Shown: in pieces, positions 7,004-11,562 of the stretch | How positions within the stretch are numbered: the stretch's first letter is position 1 | How the letters are laid out: each line of letters starts with the position of its first letter | NCBI GenBank assembly: GCA_946221765.1 | Contig: CAMIMK010000067.1 | Location: 1-11,562 of the forward strand | Length of the DNA: 11,562 bases | Direction: 5' to 3' | From: an uncultured Rhodovulum sp. | Lineage (GTDB): Bacteria > Pseudomonadota > Alphaproteobacteria > Rhodobacterales > Rhodobacteraceae | The notes under the pieces: model-generated | Told to the model about the DNA's origin: nothing | What the model saw: only the letters and a program-made list of their open reading frames with translations | The model's database searches: none | Translations under genes and position numbers: made by a program

Positions 7004-8083
7004 CTACAGCAGCAGCCTGCGGTCAGTGACCGGGCAGATGCGGATCATGTCGGCGGCCGGGTGCCGGGGCCGGGGCGGCAGCGCGATCGGCACCGCGCGG
7101 CCGGTGCGGGCCGCTTCCTCGATGGCCAGCAGCACCACCATGTCGGCCAGCCCCTCGGCGCCATCCGCCTCGGGGGGCTGACCCGCGGCGATGCAGTCCG
7201 AGAAATAGGTGGCCTGCCCGCCGAAATGATCGACGCGGGGGAAAGACGTCTCCTCGATCGCCCCCCCGGCGGTGCGCAGGCGCAGCCGGGTCGCGGTCTC
7301 GAAGCGGTAGCCGGGATCAAGCTCCAGGTCGCCCGTGCTGCCGACGACGCGGTAGCTGTCGATCGAGGCCGAGCCGAAGCTGACGATGATCTGCGCGATG
7401 CCGCCCGAGGGAAAGCGCAAGGTTGCTGCCACCGTCGCCTCGATTTCGGCGAAGCGCGGATCGCCATCGGGCTTGTGCAGCTGCGCCGTCGCCTCGACCG
7501 GCTCCTCGGCGAAGACATGGCGCGCGGCATTGACGCAATAGACCCCGATGTCCTGCAGCGCGCCCCCCCAATGCTCGGCCTTGAGGCGGTGATTGCCGAG
7601 CGCAGCCTGGAAGCCGAAGACCGACTGGAAGAACAGCGGCTGGCCGATGGCGCCGGCGCGGATCTTTTCCAGCACCGCGATGGTGCCGGGCTCGTTGTGA
7701 AGGCGATAGGCGGTCATCAGGAAGACCCCTGCCGCCTCGGCCGCGGCGATCATCGCGCGCGCCTCCGCCTCGGTGCGGGACAGGGGTTTTTCCACCAGCA
7801 CATGCTTGCCGGCCCGGGCCGCCCGGATCGCGTAATCGGCATGCATCGAGTTCGGCAGGGCGATGTAGACGGCATCGACGTCGACCGGATCACCGGCCAG
7901 CAGGGCGTCATACTCCGCATAGGAGACCACCTGCGGAATGCCGTGGAACTCCGCCAGCGGGCGGACCCTCCCGGGATCGCCGGTCACGAGCGCCGCGACG
8001 CAGGAATTTCCGGACTGGGCCACGCCGGGCAGGAAGGCTTCCTGCGAAATCCAGCCGGCGCCGACAACGGCATATCTGATCAT
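7004..8083 (-). CDS. Gfo/Idh/MocA-family oxidoreductase (glucose-fructose oxidoreductase-like)
   Basis: 359-residue NAD(P)-dependent dehydrogenase. Residues about 2-120 form the Rossmann domain, with VVGAGWIS (6-13), the strand end IALPNSMHADYA (74-85) and the family signature VEKPLS with Lys99. The C-terminal Gfo/Idh/MocA domain begins near 130 and contains GGALQDIGVYCVNAAR (173-188), where Asp178 and Tyr182 occupy the catalytic positions. The Tyr and this motif resemble glucose-fructose oxidoreductase-type members more than inositol dehydrogenase. No signal peptide is seen, so it should be cytoplasmic. Its ATG overlaps the stop of the upstream paralogue by one base (TGATG), and AGGAGA lies just upstream, so the two are co-translated. 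It is the last gene of the ABC sugar cluster. Substrate unknown: sugar, sugar acid or cyclitol. Confidence 0.88.
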   Translation of the reverse strand: MIRYAVVGAGWISQEAFLPGVAQSGNSCVAALVTGDPGRVRPLAEFHGIPQVVSYAEYDALLAGDPVDVDAVYIALPNSMHADYAIRAARAGKHVLVEKPLSRTEAEARAMIAAAEAAGVFLMTAYRLHNEPGTIAVLEKIRAGAIGQPLFFQSVFGFQAALGNHRLKAEHWGGALQDIGVYCVNAARHVFAEEPVEATAQLHKPDGDPRFAEIEATVAATLRFPSGGIAQIIVSFGSASIDSYRVVGSTGDLELDPGYRFETATRLRLRTAGGAIEETSFPRVDHFGGQATYFSDCIAAGQPPEADGAEGLADMVVLLAIEEAARTGRAVPIALPPRPRHPAADMIRICPVTDRRLLL

Positions 8084-9084
8084 CAGGCTTCTCCTGGAAC
8101 GGGGGGCGTCTCGCGATAGAGATCGGGGCGGGGGGCGAGGCGGAGCTCGGCGGGCCGGCCGGCGGCGAAGGCCTCGGCCACCTGTTCGGCAATGGCCGAG
8201 GCGACATAGCCGTCCCAGGCGCTGGCCCCGTCCGGCACGCCGGTGGCGATCCCGCGGACCCAGGCGTCCATCTGCCGCCGGTAGGCCTCGCGAAAGCGCG
8301 GCACCCAGTTCTCCGGCCAGTCATGGCCATGCGCCCCGGCGAGATTGGTCGTGGTCAGGCTCGGGGTCGCCAGCGCGATGGTGCCGCCGCGGCCGACGAG
8401 TTCGGCATGGACGTGATAGCCATAGGCGGCATTCACGAAGACTTCGGTCGAGACGATCTCGTCCCGGTCGGTCGTCATCGTGATCATCAGCGGCTCGCCG
8501 CCCGGACCCGCCACCACCTCGGCCCGGCGCAGCTCGGAGCCGAGCAGCCAGCGGCTGATGTCGATCTCGTGGACGAAGGAATTGGTGAGCGCCATGGCGC
8601 CGGTGAACCAGCCCGGCGCCTGCGCATTGCGGTGGATGTTGTGCAGAAGCACCGCCGCGCCGATCCGGCCTGCCCGCCGCGCCGCGCGCATCTCGACATA
8701 GGCCGGATCGAAGCGCCGCATGTAGCCGACCTGGATCAGCCGGCGCCCCACCGCCACCTCGGCCTCGATCAGCCCGAGCGCCTCGGCGGGGGTGGCGGCC
8801 AGCGGCTTCTCGCAGAGGACGGGCTTGCCATGCTCGAGGCAGGCCCGGGCGAGCTGGCCGTGGGTGGCATCCGGTGCCGCGATGACCACGGCATCGACGG
8901 CATCGGAGGCGATCAGGGCCAGCGGGTCGTCATGGACCACGGCGCCCCGCGCCGCCGCCGTGGCGCGCGCGGCATCGGCATCGGCCACCGCGGCCAGATG
9001 CGCCCCGCGCGTCTCCTCGTGCAGGATGCGGGCATGTTCGGCGCCCATCACGCCGGTTCCGACGACCCCGACTCGCAGGCTCAT
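8083..9084 (-). CDS. Gfo/Idh/MocA-family oxidoreductase (inositol 2-dehydrogenase-like)
   Basis: 333-residue NAD(P)-dependent dehydrogenase. The Rossmann domain opens with RVGVVGTGVMGAEHAR (4-19), and the family Lys93 lies in CEKPLA (91-96). The C-terminal domain shows FVHEIDISRWLLG (170-182), whose His172 and Asp175 match the arrangement seen in IolG-type myo-inositol 2-dehydrogenases and relatives. I chose ATG 9084 because AGGAGA lies 7 nt upstream and the Rossmann fold starts at once. The longer frame to 9204 adds an Arg-rich stretch with no ribosome site. It lies 165 nt after the binding-protein gene and overlaps the next dehydrogenase by one base. An IolG activity on inositol is possible, but no other inositol catabolic gene is in view, so I give no symbol. 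Confidence 0.88.
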   Translation of the reverse strand: MSLRVGVVGTGVMGAEHARILHEETRGAHLAAVADADAARATAAARGAVVHDDPLALIASDAVDAVVIAAPDATHGQLARACLEHGKPVLCEKPLAATPAEALGLIEAEVAVGRRLIQVGYMRRFDPAYVEMRAARRAGRIGAAVLLHNIHRNAQAPGWFTGAMALTNSFVHEIDISRWLLGSELRRAEVVAGPGGEPLMITMTTDRDEIVSTEVFVNAAYGYHVHAELVGRGGTIALATPSLTTTNLAGAHGHDWPENWVPRFREAYRRQMDAWVRGIATGVPDGASAWDGYVASAIAEQVAEAFAAGRPAELRLAPRPDLYRETPPVPGEA

Positions 9085-9213
9085 GCAGGATTCTCCTGGA
9101 AAGGCGCGGGGCCGCCGGCGATCCCGGACGGGCCCGCTCATGCCTCCGCCGGCCCCGGACCGGCTTCGGCCGGAATCGCTGCGGGTGCGGGCGAAGGAGG
9201 GCAACAGGGGAAA

Positions 9214-9237
9214 GAGGGCGGGCCGGAGCCCGCCCTC
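9214..9237 (-). terminator. GC-rich stem-loop after the binding-protein gene, attenuator or 3'-end stabiliser
   Basis: On the minus strand GAGGGCGGGC (9237-9228) and GCCCGCCCTC (9223-9214) form a perfect 10-bp stem closed by a C(UCCG)G tetraloop, a member of the very stable UNCG class. It begins 12 nt after the binding-protein stop and is followed only by TTT then CCCC. The dehydrogenase genes continue downstream without an obvious new promoter. Partial termination, leaving abundant binding-protein mRNA with a protected 3' end, is the likely function. Confidence 0.6.
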
Positions 9238-9249
9238 CGCGCGGCGCGG

Positions 9250-10254
9250 TTACTTGGCGATGCAGGTGTCCGCCGTCTCGGGCGTGCAGATGTCGAGGCC
9301 GGTATAGGTCGGATCCTCGGGCGCCGCGCCCCCCTCGGCCATCTGCTCGAAGGCCTGCATGACCTTGTAGCCCATCTCGAAGGGCCGCTGGCCGACCTGT
9401 CCGGCCGAGAAGCCTTCCTTCAGCTGCTCGATCTGCGTCGGCAGCGTGTCGGCGACCACGAGCGCCAGCGACCCGTCGGCGATCTTGGCCTTGTAGGGCT
9501 CCACCGCCGCGCGGTTGGCGTCCGGCACGAACTGCGGGAAGCCGCCCGTCGGCACGAAGGCGTCGAGGTCCGGGTTCGCCTCCATGAAGTCCTGGAACTG
9601 CTGCACGGCGAGCGGGAAGTCGTCGTTGGTGTAGAGCGGGCAGCCCTCCGCCTCGGTCCAGCCGTTCTGGCCGGTCAGCCGGTCGCCGGGCGACGTCGTC
9701 CCGGTCACGCCGGCGAGCGTGTCGCGGATGCCCTGCATGCGCTCGTTGTGGTTGGCCGCCGCGGCGCCGCCGGACTGGATGCAGATGGTCCCGCCCTCGG
9801 GCTTGATCTCCTGCACGCGCTTGGCGAGGTTCACGCCGATCTCGTAGTTGTGCGTGCCGATATAGGCCACGCGCAGGTCCTTGTTCTCCGGCAGGAGGTC
9901 GGAATCCCAGGTGATGATCGGGATGCCCGCGTCCTTGGCCGCCTGCGCCGCCACCGCCATGGCGGCCGCGTTCGCCGGCGAGATGCCGAGGCCCTTCACG
10001 TCGCCGCGCGCGATCAGGTCCTGGACGATCTGCACCTGCTCGTCGCCGCCGCCGTGCTCGCCCGGACCGATGTATTCGCAGGTGAACTTGCCGCCGGATT
10101 CCTCCTCCGCCTTCTTGCAGCCGTCGCGGGCCTGGTCGAAGAACGGGTTGTTCATGTTCTTCGGCACCAGCGCGAAGATGTTCTGGGCGAAGGCCGTGGA
10201 GCCGATCGTCATCGTCGCCAGGACGATGGCCGAGGTCGCTAGCATCTTCTTCAA
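9250..10254 (-). CDS. Periplasmic sugar-binding protein of an ABC transporter (Peripla_BP_4/RbsB-like)
   Basis: 334-residue periplasmic receptor that would deliver a sugar or polyol to the permease encoded just upstream. Residues 1-23 are a signal peptide (MKKMLATSAIVLATM..., cleavage after AFA). The mature protein has the two-lobed class I fold: PKNMNNPFFDQARDGCKKA (31-49), ISPANAAAM (91-99), the ligand-site strand IPIITWDSD (111-119), GGAAAANHNERMQGIRD (162-178) and VVADTLP (266-272). It has six cysteines (46, 59, 158, 205, 323, 331), enough for three disulfides and unusual for RbsB-type proteins. The start is TTG at 10254: GGAGG lies 7 nt upstream of it, while the ATG three codons later would be 16 nt away. 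It is the third gene of the cluster rather than the first. Ligand unknown. Confidence 0.92.
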   Translation of the reverse strand: MKKMLATSAIVLATMTIGSTAFAQNIFALVPKNMNNPFFDQARDGCKKAEEESGGKFTCEYIGPGEHGGGDEQVQIVQDLIARGDVKGLGISPANAAAMAVAAQAAKDAGIPIITWDSDLLPENKDLRVAYIGTHNYEIGVNLAKRVQEIKPEGGTICIQSGGAAAANHNERMQGIRDTLAGVTGTTSPGDRLTGQNGWTEAEGCPLYTNDDFPLAVQQFQDFMEANPDLDAFVPTGGFPQFVPDANRAAVEPYKAKIADGSLALVVADTLPTQIEQLKEGFSAGQVGQRPFEMGYKVMQAFEQMAEGGAAPEDPTYTGLDICTPETADTCIAK

Positions 10255-10278
10255 GGTCGTTCCTCCCGTTTGTTGAAA

Positions 10279-10295
10279 CTGGCGTTGGTCGCCAG
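10279..10295 (-). other. Intercistronic stem-loop between permease and binding-protein genes
   Basis: Minus-strand CTGGCG and CGCCAG form a perfect 6-bp stem with an ACCAA loop, in the 48-nt gap between the permease stop and the binding-protein TTG. It is followed by TTTC and then the GGAGG ribosome site. It may mark an mRNA processing point that separates the binding-protein message from the membrane-component message. Confidence 0.45.
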
Positions 10296-10302
10296 CAGTC
10301 TT

Positions 10303-11412
10303 CTAGCGGTCCTTCCCGGTTCGAAGCAGGTTGCGCATGAGCTCGCCGAGGCTGAAGCCGCGCGTTTCCATCCCGATCAGGACCGCGAGAATGATGAAGG
10401 CACCGACGAAGGCGCCCTGCCAGTTGGAGTCGATCCCCGCCATCAGCAGGGCGTTGCGGATCACCTCCAGAAGCGCCGAGCCGATGATCGCGCCATAGGC
10501 CGTGCCCGAGCCGCCCATCAGGTTCGCCCCGCCGATGACGGTCGCCGCGATCACCCGCAGCTCGTAGGACTGGCCGAGGGCGTTGATCGCCGATCCCGAA
10601 TAGCCGAGGATCAGCAGCGAGGCGACCGAGGCGCAGAGGGCCGAGAAGAGATAGGCCTGGAACTTGATGCGGTCGACATTCACGCCCGTCATCCGCGCAG
10701 CCTGCTCGTTGCCGCCGATGGCATAGAGGTGTTTGCCCCAGGGCTTGCGGTTCAGCACATAGCCGACCCCGAGCGCCAGCAGGATCATCACCCAGAAATG
10801 CGAGGAAAAGGCGGGGATCCAGCCCGGGAACAGGCTGTCCGGCTGGCCGCTCGGGAATTTCGCCTGCCCGATCGCCTTCACGACCGGGGCATCGGGGCCG
10901 AACTTGTAGAGCATCTGGTTGCCCGAGAAGACGACCGCGAAGGACCGCGCGATCGACATCATGCCGAGGGTCACCACGAAGGACGACATGCCGACATAGG
11001 CGACGAAGAACCCGTTCACCGCCCCGCAGGCGAGGCCCGCCAGCAGGCCCATGGCGAAGGCGACATACCAGGGATAGTCCCAGGTCAGGAACAGCCCGGC
11101 CACGATGGCGACGAGCCCCATGATCGAGCCGACCGACAGGTCGATGCCGCCGGTGATGATGACGCAGGTCATGCCCAGCGCCATGATGCCGAAGGGCGCG
11201 AAGTTGCGGGTGACGTTCGCGAGGTTCGTCACCGAGATGAACGACGGCTGGTAGAGCGCGATCGCGATCGAGAGCACGATCAGCGCCAGCGTCACCCAGA
11301 AGGGCTGGCTCTTGACCAGGCTCTGGAGAAGGGTGCGTTCGGCAATGCCGGTCACGTCCGAGATGCGGGCGTGATCGATCCGGTCCTTGGTCTCCACGGC
11401 ATCAGGCGGCAT
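10303..11412 (-). CDS. Sugar ABC transporter permease (RbsC-like, BPD_transp_2)
   Basis: 369-residue inner-membrane permease of the ribose/xylose-type (CUT2) importer family. After a polar N-terminus (1-36) there are roughly 8-10 hydrophobic segments. Family marks are GMTCVIITGGIDLSVGSIMG (80-99), GAVNGFFVAYVGMSSFVVTLG (130-150), the ATPase-contact loop AIGGNEQAARMTGV (231-244) and AATVIGGANLMGGSGTAYGA (289-308). The start at ATG 11412 follows GGGAG at 6-nt spacing and overlaps the end of the ATPase gene by 11 nt, so translation is coupled. The longer open frame to 11529 is rejected because that stretch is the ATPase coding region in another frame. It works as a dimer with the ATPase and receives ligand from the binding protein encoded next. 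Confidence 0.93.
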   Translation of the reverse strand: MPPDAVETKDRIDHARISDVTGIAERTLLQSLVKSQPFWVTLALIVLSIAIALYQPSFISVTNLANVTRNFAPFGIMALGMTCVIITGGIDLSVGSIMGLVAIVAGLFLTWDYPWYVAFAMGLLAGLACGAVNGFFVAYVGMSSFVVTLGMMSIARSFAVVFSGNQMLYKFGPDAPVVKAIGQAKFPSGQPDSLFPGWIPAFSSHFWVMILLALGVGYVLNRKPWGKHLYAIGGNEQAARMTGVNVDRIKFQAYLFSALCASVASLLILGYSGSAINALGQSYELRVIAATVIGGANLMGGSGTAYGAIIGSALLEVIRNALLMAGIDSNWQGAFVGAFIILAVLIGMETRGFSLGELMRNLLRTGKDR

Positions 11413-11562
11413 GGATCGCTCCCGTGATGAGGCCCGTGATCTCCTCGGGGCTCGTTGTGGCGGTCGTCTTGTCGGCGACCTTGGTGCCCCGCCGCATGAC
11501 CACGACCCGGTCGCAGACGCTGAAGACATCCGGCATGCGGTGGCTGATGAGGATGACGGCGA
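11402..11562 (-). CDS. Sugar ABC transporter ATP-binding protein, C-terminal fragment
   Basis: Only the last 53 codons are in the window; the start lies beyond the right edge. The visible sequence includes VILISHRMPDVFSVCDRVVV and then MRRGTKVADK. This is the switch-histidine (H-loop) region and following strands of an RbsA/MglA-type or single-domain CUT2 ATPase; the Ser-His of ISHRM is the H-loop. The tail ends in ITGLITGAIHAA and the TGA lies inside the start region of the permease gene. This gene supplies the ATP-driven power stroke for the transporter below it. Whether it has one or two ATPase domains cannot be judged here. Confidence 0.9.
   Translation of the reverse strand, partial: AVILISHRMPDVFSVCDRVVVMRRGTKVADKTTATTSPEEITGLITGAIHAA

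Noticed and set aside
6257..8119. 620-codon plus-strand open frame
   Set aside because: It crosses from the lldD coding region (different frame) into antisense of the dehydrogenase gene; Arg/Pro-rich composition, no motifs.
9160..9173. CCGGC-TTCG-GCCGG hairpin upstream of the inositol dehydrogenase-like gene
   Set aside because: Only a 5-bp stem with no tail of T; likely chance in this GC-rich gap.
8323..10242. 639-codon plus-strand open frame
   Set aside because: Antisense to an inositol dehydrogenase-like gene and a binding-protein gene, both with strong motifs and ribosome sites.

Overview
The window is GC-rich DNA packed with protein genes. Codon use, the alpha-proteobacterial form of the FMN lactate dehydrogenase (LTLDLQILGQRHKD motif) and the gene families present suggest an alphaproteobacterium, probably of the Rhodobacterales/Paracoccaceae type. 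This is inferred from the sequence only. I see no tRNA, rRNA, CRISPR array, insertion sequence or phage gene.

Left part (1-1966, minus strand). A GntR/FadR-family regulator (1169-1966) is followed by a small exported cysteine-containing protein of unknown function (726-1172). Its GTG start overlaps the regulator's stop codon by 4 nt. Next comes a GAF-domain sensor histidine kinase (1-649, running off the left edge), interrupted by an in-frame TAG just before its phospho-acceptor histidine box.

Centre (1967-6915). A 315-bp divergent control region holds a candidate sigma-70 promoter, a near-perfect 17-bp palindrome lying between -35 and -10, and a structured leader. It drives a plus-strand lactate operon: L-lactate permease (lldP), E. 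coli-type quinone-linked D-lactate dehydrogenase (dld) and FMN-dependent L-lactate dehydrogenase (lldD). Together these would import lactate and oxidise both enantiomers to pyruvate, with electrons passing to the respiratory chain. The divergent FadR-type protein is the obvious candidate regulator (LldR-like). A hairpin at 6891-6915 closes the operon where it meets the convergent minus-strand cluster.

Right part (7004-11562, minus strand). A sugar/polyol ABC uptake cluster reads from right to left: the last 53 codons of the ATPase, an RbsC-type permease, a periplasmic binding protein with a TTG start, and two different Gfo/Idh/MocA dehydrogenases joined by a 1-nt stop/start overlap. The binding-protein gene is bracketed by two intercistronic stem-loops. 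The natural reading is uptake of a sugar or cyclitol followed by NAD(P)-dependent oxidation, but the substrate cannot be read from the sequence.

I do not see a clearly new biological system. The points most worth a second look are the interrupted kinase, the regulator-coupled exported protein, the lldP leader and operator, and the paired dehydrogenases.
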